Part shown: positions 1 to 9,253 of the stretch, piece by piece | How the letters are laid out: the number at the start of each line of letters is the position of its first letter | Numbering within the stretch: position 1 is the stretch's first letter | Assembly: GCA_034370385.1 (NCBI GenBank) | Contig: JAXMKZ010000005.1 | Coordinates: 62,001-126,000, forward strand | Length of the DNA stretch: 64,000 nucleotides | Direction of reading: 5' to 3' | Origin: Coriobacteriia bacterium | GTDB lineage: Bacteria > Actinomycetota > Coriobacteriia > Anaerosomatales > PHET01 | Program-made: the position numbers and the translations under genes | The notes under the pieces: model-generated | Databases searched by the model: none | The model's input: the letters and a program-made list of their open reading frames with translations, nothing else | What the model was told of the DNA's origin: nothing

Positions 1-41
1 AGACTCCCGCAAGTCACGTCGATGCCCCAGCGTGCCGCACC

Positions 42-230
42 GTGCGCTACACGGTCATCGACATCGCGCTGTACGAGGGCCGCACGCCCGAGCTCAAGGC
101 CGCCTGCGTCGCGGCCATCCGCGCAGCGCTGGCCGCCGACCCGGGCATCGAGCCCTCTGAGGTCGCTGTGGCGTTTCGCGACATGAGCACGCTCGACCTC
201 GACGTGCTGCCCGGCGAGGCCGACGAGTGA
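42..230 (+). CDS. Tautomerase-superfamily-like small protein (5' end uncertain)
   Basis: The 62-residue product has the pattern of 4-oxalocrotonate tautomerase-like proteins: a first beta strand, then EGRTPELK, an amphipathic helix and a second strand (VAVAFRDM). The family uses an N-terminal proline as catalytic base. The GTG start at 42 gives no proline at position 2. The frame stays open to the left edge of the window, so the true start may lie upstream or the gene may be damaged. Its stop overlaps the next start as GTGA, which suggests translational coupling to the hydrolase that follows. The family call rests on pattern only and is tentative. Confidence 0.45.
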   Translation: MRYTVIDIALYEGRTPELKAACVAAIRAALAADPGIEPSEVAVAFRDMSTLDLDVLPGEADE

Positions 231-1078
231 AGCCGCAGGGGGCGATTCGGCTCGCCGGTGAGACCTGGTACATCCCCGGGCTGACGAACTCCGGCTACAC
301 CGACGGCCTCGTGATCGACACGGGCGCCGAGTGCGAGCCGTACCGGGAAGCCACTCTCGACACGCTTGTCGTGACACACGGACACGCCGACCACTTCTCG
401 ACAGGCGCCGTCGTGCGAGGCCTGGGCGCGCGGGTGATAGCCGCACGCGACGACGCCCGGCTCGTGGAAAACCCCGAGGTGAACATTCGGGGCATGTTCT
501 CGTGGGCTCGGCCGGGAGACCAGCTCATCAGCAAGCTGTTCATGGGCACGCCGTGCCCGGTGGATGGGCTCGCAGAAGAGTGGGCGGATGACCGCGCTCG
601 CGTGGTTCCACTTGCGGGACACACGCTAGGGCACATCGGCGTGCTCACCGCAGACGGAGTGCTCTTCAGCGGCGACGCACTCTACCAGCGCGCTTTGTGG
701 GAGCGCCACCCACTCCCCTACGCGATCGACCCGCACATGGTGGCGGAATCGGTTCGCCGCATCGATGCCCTCGACTTCGAAATCCTCGTGCCGGGACACG
801 GCGTGCCGTGCAGCAAACAAGAAGCGTCCGAGCACATCGCCCACCACATCGAGCGCATCACCGAGATCGAACACTTCCTGCTCGCCAAGCTCGCACAGGA
901 GCGCACCACCGAGGAGGCGATCGCGCTGGTCTCGGCGAAGTGCGGCCTGTCAGACAACCCGGCGCAGTACTGGCTGGCGGTCACCACGGTCAAGGGCTTC
1001 CTCGGCGAGATGCTCGGCCGCGGCGCGATTGAGTTCTACGTGCGCGACAACGTCGGCTGGTGGCGGGCGAAGGCGTAG
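227..1078 (+). CDS. Metallo-beta-lactamase-fold hydrolase
   Basis: This 283-residue cytoplasmic protein carries the metal-binding set of the MBL fold: HGHADH at residues 51-56, a histidine in AGHTLGH near 132, an aspartate in FSGDA at 150 and a histidine in PGHG near 191. After the core comes a helical C-terminal domain (about 195-283) of the kind seen in glyoxalase II-like and LACTB2-like hydrolases. Together these predict a binuclear metal site that hydrolyses a thioester, ester or phosphodiester. The substrate cannot be read from sequence. The start is GTG, overlapping the stop of the upstream tautomerase-like gene. There is no signal peptide. Confidence 0.85.
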   Translation: MKPQGAIRLAGETWYIPGLTNSGYTDGLVIDTGAECEPYREATLDTLVVTHGHADHFSTGAVVRGLGARVIAARDDARLVENPEVNIRGMFSWARPGDQLISKLFMGTPCPVDGLAEEWADDRARVVPLAGHTLGHIGVLTADGVLFSGDALYQRALWERHPLPYAIDPHMVAESVRRIDALDFEILVPGHGVPCSKQEASEHIAHHIERITEIEHFLLAKLAQERTTEEAIALVSAKCGLSDNPAQYWLAVTTVKGFLGEMLGRGAIEFYVRDNVGWWRAKA

Positions 1079-1137
1079 CGTTCGTGCGGAGAGCCCCCGC
1101 ACGTCGCCTCATGTGGCTACGATCCTCGTCGCCCGTA

Positions 1138-4100
1138 CTACGCCTTGCGCGCCCACTTGAAGCTCGCGAACTGTCCGGAGACCTTCTCCATGAAGTCGGG
1201 TAGACCGCCCCTGTACTCGAGGTCCTTGAGCCTGGCCTCGGCCGCCTCGGTGGTGAGCTTGCCCGACTGCACGTCCTTGATGACGTCCATGCCCGCCTTG
1301 AGATTGGGGGGCGGATCCTTCACGCCGTAGCCCTGCTTGGCGTAGCCGTCGCCCACACCTTCGAGCGAGTGGACGGCCTTGTCGGCTTGCTTGTACGCGT
1401 CGAGGACGTTGCCTTCGTTGTAGGAAGCGACGATCTTGGTCTCGTAGGTCTTGCCCAAGCCGTCGGGGTCGAGCAGCGTGGACTTGCCGGCCTTGACCAT
1501 GTCGACGTTTGGTGTGATCTGCGTCTTCTCCCACTTGCCGGTCTTCTCGTTGTAGACCGTGCCCTGATCGGCCATGTCGACGCTCGCCTCGGCGTGGTAC
1601 TGGTCGGTCGCGAGCTGCTGGTGGTCCTTGGCCCACTTGGCCGCTCCTTTGGGGTCGGTGGGACCGCCGGTCTCCGCGGCGAAGATGCGGTGTGACTCGG
1701 CCGCCCACTTCTCCTTCTTCAGCTCGATGAAGCGGCGCTGTCCGGTCACAGGGTCGGTGGAGACGTAGCCCACGCGGTAGTCGCGGTCCACACCATCAGG
1801 GGTGCCGAAGCTCTCGACCTCGATCTTCTTGCCGTTGGCCTCGGGCACGTTCTCAGCCACCCACTGCTCAAGCTTGCGGTCGTGCCCCTCGTAGATCTCC
1901 GCGCGGGTCTCGTGCATCTTCTTCCACAGGTCCGGGTGGCGCTTCTTGAGCTCGCGCATCGCGTCGGGGTCGCGCAGGATCTTCTCCACGGTGGCGCGGT
2001 CGACCTTGCCGCCATCGGCGGTCTTGGCCGCAAGGTCTTCAGCGAGCTTGGCGGCGCGTTCCGCCGGCGTGCCCTTGGGCTTCTTGGGTGCGGGCTTCTT
2101 GGCGTCAGCGTCCGCGGCAGGCTTCTCGGCAGCGGGCTTCTCCGCAGCGGGCTTCTCGGGGCCGTCGGCGCCGGGCTGCTTGGGCGGCGCGTCCGGTGCG
2201 GGCTTGGTCGCGTCCGGGCCAGCGGGCTTGGTGGCATCGGGGCCGGCGGGCTTGGTGGCCGCATCCGGCCCGGCCGCAGGCTTCGCACCGTCGGGCGTCT
2301 TCGCGCCCTTCATCCCCGCGATCTTTTGCAGGAAGCGGATGAGGCCCTCGTCGCGCAGCTGCTGGCCCACGCGCTTCATCGCGTTGGTGACCGACAGGTT
2401 GGGCTCGTTGTAGAGCTCCTTGGCGAAGGCGTAGGCGATGAACAGCGCCCACCCGATGGCCTTCTTCTCGCCCGAGAGCTTGGTGAGGAAGTCCGGATCG
2501 GTCAGTGCGCCTTCCAGCGAACCGGTCAGCAGCGAGGACTGCGACCACAGCCAGTCTTCGAGCGAGTCGCCGCGCAGCCACGCCTCCATCGCCGAGACCA
2601 GCACCGGCTTGAGCATCCCGATGGCCACTGAGCCCACCACGCCCAGATACGCGCCGCTCGCCACACCCAACGCGATGTCGCCGCACCATGAAACCCATTC
2701 GAGCGTGTTCTCGATCTGCTCGTACCACCACGCGGCGTCCAGGTGCTCGTGCTTCTGGAGCATGATCTGGTCGTGCGCGAAGCTCCACAGGCTCGTGCGC
2801 ATCAGGAACAGGCCCTCGGCGCCCATGGTGAGCGAATGCTCGTTGACCAGTGCGTAGAGCCGCTCGCGGTGCTCCGGCGGCACGAAGGTGCCGATTACAT
2901 TGAGGCACCCGTCGCGCTCGACCTCCCACGCTGCCGAGAAGGGCTCGGTGTTCACGCCCAGCAAGCGCAGCGGCACGATTGCCGAGAACTGCGTTGCGTC
3001 ATGACCGGGCACGGTGACGCGCAGCGCGGCGGACAGCGGGTCGGGACCGGTGGGGAGCTCGCGTTCGATGGCTGCTCGGAAGGTCGCGCTGGGAACGTTG
3101 GCGGGTCGCACCCCGGCGGGCTCGATCGTGAACCCGCCGGCCTTGAGTGCCGCGTGCCCCGCCGAGGACTCATCGCCGCCGGGCTCGATGACCGCGGACT
3201 GTGCGAGGCCAATGTCGGGGGTTATCTCGCCGGTGGCCGCATCGCGCACGAACACCCGCAGGTCGATGTTGACGGGGGTGGCGCTGCCGTCGGCCTTGAG
3301 CGCGAACGCGCCCGTGGACGGGTCGATGTTGGCGCGGTCGACGAACACGCCCTCCTGCGTGACGATGACCTGCACCTCTCGGCGGAGCGGTTCGTAACCG
3401 TCGGCGGTCGCGACCACGACGAGCGTGGATGCGGTCTGCGGGCGACCCGGATCCAGGCGATCGCCGGCGCTCTCGGTGAGCGTGAGCGTGGCGGTCGCGG
3501 AACCGGTCGACACGATGTCGGGGGTGGCGAGCAACCGAGCGCCCTCGCGCCATTCGGTGTCGAAGCGCCACGCGGTGCCGGTGTCCGGCGCGATCCAGAC
3601 GCTGACCTCGGTCGAGGCGCCCGAGTCCGCGGCGAGCGTGACGCTGTCCGGGCGCGCGTCGATCTCGGGCAGCGGCTCGAGCTCGACGGTGACGAGCTCG
3701 GTCAGCATTTGCTCGCCCACCTGCGCGGTCACGCGTACCAGCGCGCTCTCAGGCGGCTTCGCGACGGAGGTGGAGTCGGGCTGGGAGGCAACCACCGTGA
3801 CGGCGCGACCGCCCTCGTAGTCGACGGGTGCCGAGAGGTCGAGCCACTCGGAATCCTCGGCGAACGCGATGGTGGTGCGCACGGCCGCCGGATCGAGCGC
3901 GGGGTTCTCGGCATCGGCGCCCACAAGCTCGACCAGCGCCACCAGCGTGGTGCCCTGGCCGCCCTGGGTGCGCAACGCAGTCGCGGGCTCGAGCCGTGCG
4001 ACGATGCGGCTCATGCCGGCGACCGCCACGGGAACGGAAGCGGTGGTGCTGCCCAGCGGCGCACGCGCCTCGACGGTGATCGCGGCGCCCGGCGCCACCT

Positions 4101-5124
4101 CGCCGATCTGCGCGATGGAGGTCGACAGCGTGCCGTAGGCGGTGGGCGGCTGCGCGACGACGCCGGCCGGGACATGCAGGACGACCGCCACGTCACTGGC
4201 GGAGCGGTAGCTGCCATCCGGCATCACGGCGAAGGCCTGTGCCGAGAAGGGCGCCGCGTGCTGCGCGCTCACGATGAGCCGGCCCGCCGAAAGCTGCAGC
4301 ACGTAGCCCACCGGCTGGTCGGGCGCGGGCTCCTCGGCGCCGGACTTGGTCCGCGCGCTCGCGGCAGCACCAGCGAGAGCGATCGCGGCCGCGGCAACCG
4401 CAGCGATGCCACCGGTGACCGTGCGCCAGGGCGAGGTGTCGCCGCCTGGCAAGGCCGGACCGGCGGTGGTGCCCGAGGCGTTGAAGCGGAGTGAGGCGAG
4501 AACTGACTCGATGTCGTTCACCATCGCGTTGAAGTTGGCGTCAGTCTCATCACTTGCGATGTTGCCACCTCCTGAGACGTAGATGCCGCCGTCTTCGGTG
4601 GGAATCCAGTACTGATACGCCGTCTGGAACCAGTTGCTGTAGTTGCCAGCATCGGGATTCGCGTACTCCTTGAATACGCCGATGTTCGACCAGGCTTCAA
4701 GACCTCCTAGGGTCGTCTTCTTGGCCCCGGTCCAAACGTAGTCCACCTGGACGGCGACCTGGTCACCGCTCCCGTACAGCGTCACTGATCCCCCCGAACG
4801 TGTGGCGAAGTCCTCAAACGAGGTGAAGTAGTTCTCCTCCGGCTTGCCCGTGTACGGATTCTTGGGGGTCTTGAGCCTGACGAAGATGTCTGCCGTGCCG
4901 CCCCACTCCATCATGTCGGCGCCTTGGTACTCGCCGCTCACAGAGAAGGAGTCCTCATCGTTGCTGCCCACGGTCCAAAAGTCAGGAGCGTCGTAGCTGG
5001 TGACGAGAGTATCGGCCGCAAGCGCGACCGTCGGCATCACGAGGATGGCCGCGATCAAGGCGAGCGTCAGAGCAGCCACAACCCTCCGGGCGGCGGCGTG
5101 GCGGCGAGCTCGAATCCGCATCAC
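1138..5124 (-). CDS. Large secreted multidomain protein, function unknown
   Basis: The product has 1328 residues. It begins with an Arg-rich signal peptide (cleavage likely after VALA near residue 36), followed by a roughly 170-residue globular domain loosely like PsbP-type folds. A hydrophobic segment near 238-257 may be a membrane anchor. Beta-rich, Ig-like modules fill about 270-720, and a second hydrophobic region lies near 790-830. A low-complexity linker of Lys/Pro/Ala/Asp repeats (KPAGPDAT units, about 945-1030) leads to a charged C-terminal domain of about 290 residues. Long linkers before a compact terminal domain are common in exported effectors, but I do not recognise a known toxin motif here. 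The gene overlaps the upstream zinc-ribbon gene by 4 bp, so the two are probably co-translated. Confidence 0.85.
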   Translation of the reverse strand: MMRIRARRHAAARRVVAALTLALIAAILVMPTVALAADTLVTSYDAPDFWTVGSNDEDSFSVSGEYQGADMMEWGGTADIFVRLKTPKNPYTGKPEENYFTSFEDFATRSGGSVTLYGSGDQVAVQVDYVWTGAKKTTLGGLEAWSNIGVFKEYANPDAGNYSNWFQTAYQYWIPTEDGGIYVSGGGNIASDETDANFNAMVNDIESVLASLRFNASGTTAGPALPGGDTSPWRTVTGGIAAVAAAAIALAGAAASARTKSGAEEPAPDQPVGYVLQLSAGRLIVSAQHAAPFSAQAFAVMPDGSYRSASDVAVVLHVPAGVVAQPPTAYGTLSTSIAQIGEVAPGAAITVEARAPLGSTTASVPVAVAGMSRIVARLEPATALRTQGGQGTTLVALVELVGADAENPALDPAAVRTTIAFAEDSEWLDLSAPVDYEGGRAVTVVASQPDSTSVAKPPESALVRVTAQVGEQMLTELVTVELEPLPEIDARPDSVTLAADSGASTEVSVWIAPDTGTAWRFDTEWREGARLLATPDIVSTGSATATLTLTESAGDRLDPGRPQTASTLVVVATADGYEPLRREVQVIVTQEGVFVDRANIDPSTGAFALKADGSATPVNIDLRVFVRDAATGEITPDIGLAQSAVIEPGGDESSAGHAALKAGGFTIEPAGVRPANVPSATFRAAIERELPTGPDPLSAALRVTVPGHDATQFSAIVPLRLLGVNTEPFSAAWEVERDGCLNVIGTFVPPEHRERLYALVNEHSLTMGAEGLFLMRTSLWSFAHDQIMLQKHEHLDAAWWYEQIENTLEWVSWCGDIALGVASGAYLGVVGSVAIGMLKPVLVSAMEAWLRGDSLEDWLWSQSSLLTGSLEGALTDPDFLTKLSGEKKAIGWALFIAYAFAKELYNEPNLSVTNAMKRVGQQLRDEGLIRFLQKIAGMKGAKTPDGAKPAAGPDAATKPAGPDATKPAGPDATKPAPDAPPKQPGADGPEKPAAEKPAAEKPAADADAKKPAPKKPKGTPAERAAKLAEDLAAKTADGGKVDRATVEKILRDPDAMRELKKRHPDLWKKMHETRAEIYEGHDRKLEQWVAENVPEANGKKIEVESFGTPDGVDRDYRVGYVSTDPVTGQRRFIELKKEKWAAESHRIFAAETGGPTDPKGAAKWAKDHQQLATDQYHAEASVDMADQGTVYNEKTGKWEKTQITPNVDMVKAGKSTLLDPDGLGKTYETKIVASYNEGNVLDAYKQADKAVHSLEGVGDGYAKQGYGVKDPPPNLKAGMDVIKDVQSGKLTTEAAEARLKDLEYRGGLPDFMEKVSGQFASFKWARKA

Positions 5125-5768
5125 GACCGCCTCCTCAGCGCCACCGACGCCGTCTTGACCGCCATCGTGAGCGCCGATGCCGTCGCGACGCCCATGGGCA
5201 CCAAGGACAGGAGCGCCTCTCCGCCGACAAGGCCCCCGATCAGCGTGAACAGCAGAGAACCCGCCTGCACGAGCGCGGTCCCCAGCGCCACCAGCCCGGT
5301 GACCGTGCGCAAGGCCCCGCCCTTCGAACCGGTGATCAGGGCCAGCGTCGCAGTGAGCGCACCCGCCAGAACGCGAGGAACTGCAGCAGCGACCGCACTC
5401 GAACCGCCGGACAGCGCCGCGACAGCAAGATCAAGAGCCGTGGTGGCCGCCAACCTGAGTCCGGGTTTGCGCAGTGAGGACTGAACCGCCCTGCGCGCGG
5501 TCGGCACCGCAGCGCTCGCCAGCATCGCCCGCAGATCAGGCGTCTCGCCGGCGATCACCGTCTGCCACGGGAGCGCCGCAGCCATCGAAGCGGCCGGAGC
5601 GACCGTCTGCAGTACCGCGCCGGCCAACACGGCCCGGCTTGGGGCGGAAGCGGGCGTGGAGCTGGGCGCAGGAGCCCTTCTGGGCTCTCCGCAGCTTCTG
5701 CAGAATCTATCGGAGCCCACAAAGCGGCCTCCGCATCGTGTGCAGAACACCGCAGCACCCTCAGCCAT
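5121..5768 (-). CDS. Zinc-ribbon membrane protein
   Basis: The 215-residue product starts with a zinc ribbon (CTRCGG, then CRSCGE, residues about 9-29) and a Pro/Ala-rich stretch. Several hydrophobic segments follow, the clearest near residues 155-200. Zinc ribbons of this type usually tether small membrane or PH-domain proteins and have no enzymatic role. It is the first gene of a two-gene unit with the 1328-residue secreted protein (4-bp overlap), so a role in its export or anchoring is plausible but unproven. Two other zinc-ribbon proteins lie within 3 kb. Confidence 0.75.
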   Translation of the reverse strand: MAEGAAVFCTRCGGRFVGSDRFCRSCGEPRRAPAPSSTPASAPSRAVLAGAVLQTVAPAASMAAALPWQTVIAGETPDLRAMLASAAVPTARRAVQSSLRKPGLRLAATTALDLAVAALSGGSSAVAAAVPRVLAGALTATLALITGSKGGALRTVTGLVALGTALVQAGSLLFTLIGGLVGGEALLSLVPMGVATASALTMAVKTASVALRRRS

Positions 5769-5911
5769 GAAGCCCCCTTCCCCGTCCCTCCCGCCAACTA
5801 TACCGTCGACATCCCGAAAGGTCTCCCTGAGCCAGCACTGCCAAGACGGTCGCCCTGGGGACGCACTGCTACCATGGCAAGGATCGGCTTCTACCGCCTG
5901 AGGGAGGGCTC

Positions 5912-6535
5912 GTGCAGGACAGTCGAACGACAGCGGGCACGTCCGGCCAGGAGCCGCGGCCGGACCAGATCGAATGGACCTACAACATTCCGCTGCTGAC
6001 CAGCAGATTCATGCTGTGGGACTTCCTGCGCGTCATCCTTCTGTCCGTCGTGGCGATGTATGTGATCGTCGCGGTAGGCGGCCTGATCGTCGAACGCGAG
6101 CTGATCATCCTGCCGCCCCAGGTCTTCTTCCTCACAGCCGGGATCATGCTGGGCCTCTTCGTGCTCACCAGCCTGCTGCTGGGCAACTATCAGGGTGCGC
6201 GGTTCACCGTGGGCCCCAAAGGCGTGGAGTACCGCGCCGAGAAGCGCGAGCGCTCGATGAACAAACTCGTCATCCTGGTGGGACTCCTTGCGCGCAACCC
6301 CACCGCCGCCGGCGCCGGGACTCTGGCGATGACGCGTGAGCATCTCTTTTTGCCCTGGGCGAGCATCCAACGCGTGGTGGTCCACCGCCGGGAGCGCGTG
6401 ATCTCGCTGCACAACTCGTGGAGGACGGTGCTGCGGCTCCACTGCTCGCCCGAGCTCTTCGACCAGGTGGTCGACGCGGTGAGTGTGCACCACGCGGAGC
6501 ACTCCGTCGCCGCAGACTCCTCGGCCCGAATCTAG
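5912..6535 (+). CDS. Two-pass membrane protein with soluble C-terminal domain
   Basis: The 207-residue product has two clear transmembrane segments (about residues 39-61 and 70-91) and a basic, beta-rich C-terminal region that resembles bacterial PH-like domains in outline. The GTG start follows a strong ribosome-binding site (AGGGAGGG). The gene is transcribed away from the zinc-ribbon gene at 5121-5768, across a 143-bp divergent promoter gap. Its TAG stop overlaps the TAG of the convergent gene downstream, so the two genes share CTAG at 6532-6535. Function is not known. Confidence 0.75.
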   Translation: MQDSRTTAGTSGQEPRPDQIEWTYNIPLLTSRFMLWDFLRVILLSVVAMYVIVAVGGLIVERELIILPPQVFFLTAGIMLGLFVLTSLLLGNYQGARFTVGPKGVEYRAEKRERSMNKLVILVGLLARNPTAAGAGTLAMTREHLFLPWASIQRVVVHRRERVISLHNSWRTVLRLHCSPELFDQVVDAVSVHHAEHSVAADSSARI

Positions 6536-7155
6536 ATCATGCGCGCGGCCAGGAGAGCCTGCTTGGCCTTACTCTTGCCCGAGCCCAGAATGATCTTGTA
6601 CTTCTTGCCGGTGGTCTTGATGATGAGCAGATCGGTCGTCGAGGTGTTCTCGTCGTAGCCTTCGCTGGTCTTCAGAGACGCCTTGGTGATGGTGGACCGG
6701 TCGATGGCGAAGTTATCGGCCGTCTCGGCCAGCGCCGCATCGGGCGACATCTCGAGATAGCGCTCCGCGAAGGCGGAGTACGAGCTCATTTGCGCCCCCC
6801 ACTGACCGAAGAAGCCCTTGCCCTCTGCCTTGGCTCCGTCCCGCGCATCGGCCACGAGCTGCTTCATCATCGCCCCGGTGATACGAGCGAACACCACGCG
6901 CCGATCAGTGAGAACCATCGTGTACTGCTTGCTCTTCACGCCCATGAACCCTGCCTTGACCGTGGCGCTGGAGATCACGGAGTGAACCTGCTCGCCGCCA
7001 CCGGTCGACGCGCTGAGCGGCGCGGCCGGGGCAGGCCCCGGGGGCGGGGCCGCGACGGGCGCGGTGGCCACGGGGCCGCCGCACGAGGCGCAGAACTGAG
7101 CGCCCTCCGCCAACCCCGTTCCGCACTTCGAGCAGAACCGCGCAGTGTCGTTCAT
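6532..7155 (-). CDS. Zinc-ribbon protein with PH-like domain
   Basis: The start chosen is ATG at 7155, because it follows GAAAGGGAG and begins directly with the zinc ribbon; a longer open frame upstream lacks such support. The 207-residue product has CSKCG and CASCG pairs (Cys 8/11 and 22/25), a Pro/Ala linker, and a domain beginning near residue 57 with a YTMVLTDRRVVFARI strand-turn-strand like bacterial PH domains. No transmembrane segment is evident. The gene sits 16 bp downstream of the RDD-family gene and is probably co-transcribed with it. The specific role is unknown. Confidence 0.75.
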   Translation of the reverse strand: MNDTARFCSKCGTGLAEGAQFCASCGGPVATAPVAAPPPGPAPAAPLSASTGGGEQVHSVISSATVKAGFMGVKSKQYTMVLTDRRVVFARITGAMMKQLVADARDGAKAEGKGFFGQWGAQMSSYSAFAERYLEMSPDAALAETADNFAIDRSTITKASLKTSEGYDENTSTTDLLIIKTTGKKYKIILGSGKSKAKQALLAARMI

Positions 7156-7171
7156 CGGCTTCTCCCTTTCG

Positions 7172-8447
7172 CTACTGGAGGAACTCCACGCTGTCGACGC
7201 GTGGCGTGTTGTCTTCCACGATGATGAAGTACCGCGACTTCTGAGGCCCTGAGTTCCACTCCTCGTTGACCTCGACGACCCAGAGCCCGGCGTCCTCGTA
7301 GACCTTGGCGACTTCGAACTGAATGAGCGCACCGCCCGCGGGGACGAAGAACCAGGACTCCTCCTCTTGGAAGTTCCGGGTCGCGTGAGCCCGAGCCGCG
7401 TCGACGTCGTTCTCCTTCAGAGAGTTGAGGAGGTTGCCCACGGCATCCACGGCGGTCTCCGGATTGCGCGGGTCCTTCAGGGTTTCGTCCTCGGTCGCGG
7501 AGTCGGGCTGGGGTTCGGATTCGGCGGGGGCCTGGGTGCCGGGAGTCTCGGTTGCGGGGATCTCAGTCCCGGGCGTCTCGGCAGGCGCCTGAAGAGGCGT
7601 GGCGCCCTCGAGTGCCTCCACCCCACCCGCGGCCGAGCGCGCAAGCACCACGCCGCCGGCCACGCTCCCCGCGATACTCACCAGTAGTGCGGCAACCAGC
7701 ACGCCGATCGCGGCGCCCTTGCCCGTCTTGAGCGGCACTCCTCGCGCGGCCAAGTCGGCGGCACGTACGACCTGGGTCTTGGCTGCCTTGTCGCCTAGCC
7801 GCCTGCCTTCCTTGTTGACGAGCACCAGAGCGGGCTCGATAAGGTTTCCGATGACCGGGATGGTGTTCAGCGCGTAGAGAACGACCTGGCGAAGAACAGT
7901 GCTCCCACCGGAAGCCTGAGCTCCCGTTTCCGAGGAGACCACCACGATGCCGGCAAGGCGCTTTCCGAATCCCGCACCTCCAAAGACATCTCTGCCCAGC
8001 GAGTACGCAAGCTGCCACAAGCCCGCCACAACGGCGAGCACCGCTCCCACGACGGAGAACTCCTCACGCGCACTTGCAGCAACAAGCAGCAGCACGACCA
8101 AGGGCAGCAATGCTCCGGCGATGACCCCGTCCGCGATCCAGGCGAACAGACGAGCTCCGACGGGACCCTTGGCGTAGCCCGAGCCGACCACGCCCAAGGG
8201 TGCCTGCGGACTCGACGGTGCAGGGTAGGCTGCAGCGGGTTGCGGTGCAGCGGGTTGCGGTGCAGCGACCGGCATGACCGCTGTCGGCTGAGGCGGCACA
8301 GGTGCGGTGGGCGGTTGCGGTGCCGGGGGCGGGGGCGGGGGCCGAGAACTGCTCCGTCTCAGGGCCGCCGATCCGCAGGTCAGCCCCACAGAAGGAGCAG
8401 AACGTACTGTCGTCTGGAATCTGCACACCACACTGCGGACAGTACAT
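7172..8447 (-). pseudogene. RDD-family membrane protein with zinc ribbon, frameshifted
   Basis: Translation from ATG 8447 gives a zinc ribbon (CPQCG and CSFCG) followed by an Ala/Pro linker. That frame then degenerates beyond the tract at 8325-8341. The adjacent frame continues the same Pro/Gln-rich linker into a typical RDD domain (ADGVIAG start, GKRLAGI signature, several transmembrane helices), then a further helix, a Thr/Glu/Pro-rich spacer and a globular C-terminal domain of about 100 residues. The two halves join if one C is removed from the three C5 runs on the coding strand. Either the gene is broken, the assembly has a homopolymer error, or expression is phase-variable. Apart from this, it is a long, normal coding region. 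Confidence 0.8.
8325..8341 (-). repeat. C5G repeat tract at the frameshift
   Basis: The coding strand holds three runs of five cytosines separated by single guanines. The zinc-ribbon frame and the RDD frame meet here. A change of a whole 6-bp unit keeps the frame, whereas gain or loss of one C switches it, so the observed split corresponds to one extra C (or two missing). Confidence 0.8.
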
Positions 8448-8563
8448 AAGGTTCCCCACTCGCCGTACCGACTTTCGTGCATTGTAGTGCAACGGTCCGA
8501 GCGGTTCGGGTCGAGATAGGGCTTGGTGGTCCGTCGCGAGCCCGCGGTCATTTCGCTGACGTG

Positions 8564-9253
8564 CTACTCGCGGAACTCCGCCTTCAAGTGGCTGCCATCG
8601 CAAAACGGCTTGTTCGTCGAGTGGCCACAGCGACACAGCGTGACGCGGTTGCGGACTTCGTACGGCTCGCCATTCGAGTCGAACACCGGAATGCCGCCGC
8701 GCACCCACAGCGGGCCGCTGAAGCCCAATGCGGGGTCTTCGACGATGGCAATCGACGCCTCGAGGTCGGGCTCGTGGGGCTCGTCCTCGCCCTCTTCGCA
8801 GAACACGTAGCGGCCCGAGGGGCACAGCATCGCTTCCTCGCGAGCGAGTGCTCGGGTCTCGGCGTCCGCACACTCCCCGACAAGATTCCACAGGCCGCCG
8901 GCCCGATCGCAGAAGCGCGCCTCGGCACACAGTTGGCGCGCATCGTGAAGGGTCACGCCCGGTCCGTCGATGTCGGTGGCCGTCTCGGAGAAGGGGAGGT
9001 GGCCGGCCGTCTCGGTGCCGTCGAATCCTGCACTCTCGTGGCTGCCGTCGCAAAACGGCTTGCTCGCCGAAGCTCCGCAGCGGCACAGCATGTAGCGGTA
9101 GGGTGCGTCGATGCGCTCGACCTCGCGCCAGCCTACGGACTCGCCGGCTTCGTTCGTCGCAATCTCGACCCGGATGAGCGGCACATCGCCGGAGACCAGA
9201 TACGGCCCGTTCTCGCTCACCGTGACCCTCATGCGTTTCGCCCGCTCGTCCAC
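8564..9253 (-). CDS. Double CDGSH iron-sulfur domain protein
   Basis: Two complete CDGSH motifs, CRCGASASKPFCDGSH in the first half and CRCGHSTNKPFCDGSH at the C-terminus, predict two [2Fe-2S] clusters with 3Cys-1His ligation. Between them is a Cys-containing segment (CAEARFCDRAGG and further Cys) like the Fer4_19/DUF1271-type domains often linked to CDGSH proteins. The GTG start at 9253 is preferred because GGGAGG lies just upstream; a longer open frame lacks a comparable site. At 229 residues it is longer than single-domain mitoNEET-like proteins. A redox or electron-transfer role is likely, but the partner is unknown. Confidence 0.9.
   Translation of the reverse strand: MDERAKRMRVTVSENGPYLVSGDVPLIRVEIATNEAGESVGWREVERIDAPYRYMLCRCGASASKPFCDGSHESAGFDGTETAGHLPFSETATDIDGPGVTLHDARQLCAEARFCDRAGGLWNLVGECADAETRALAREEAMLCPSGRYVFCEEGEDEPHEPDLEASIAIVEDPALGFSGPLWVRGGIPVFDSNGEPYEVRNRVTLCRCGHSTNKPFCDGSHLKAEFRE

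Noticed and set aside
2100-2290. Tandem repeats that could be mistaken for a CRISPR or satellite array
   Set aside because: They are codon repeats for the Lys/Pro/Ala linker of the secreted protein, with no regular spacer structure.
2743-4494. 583-codon open frame on the plus strand
   Set aside because: It lies antisense to the 1328-residue secreted protein; it has Arg/Gly/His-rich composition typical of GC-rich shadow frames and no domain.
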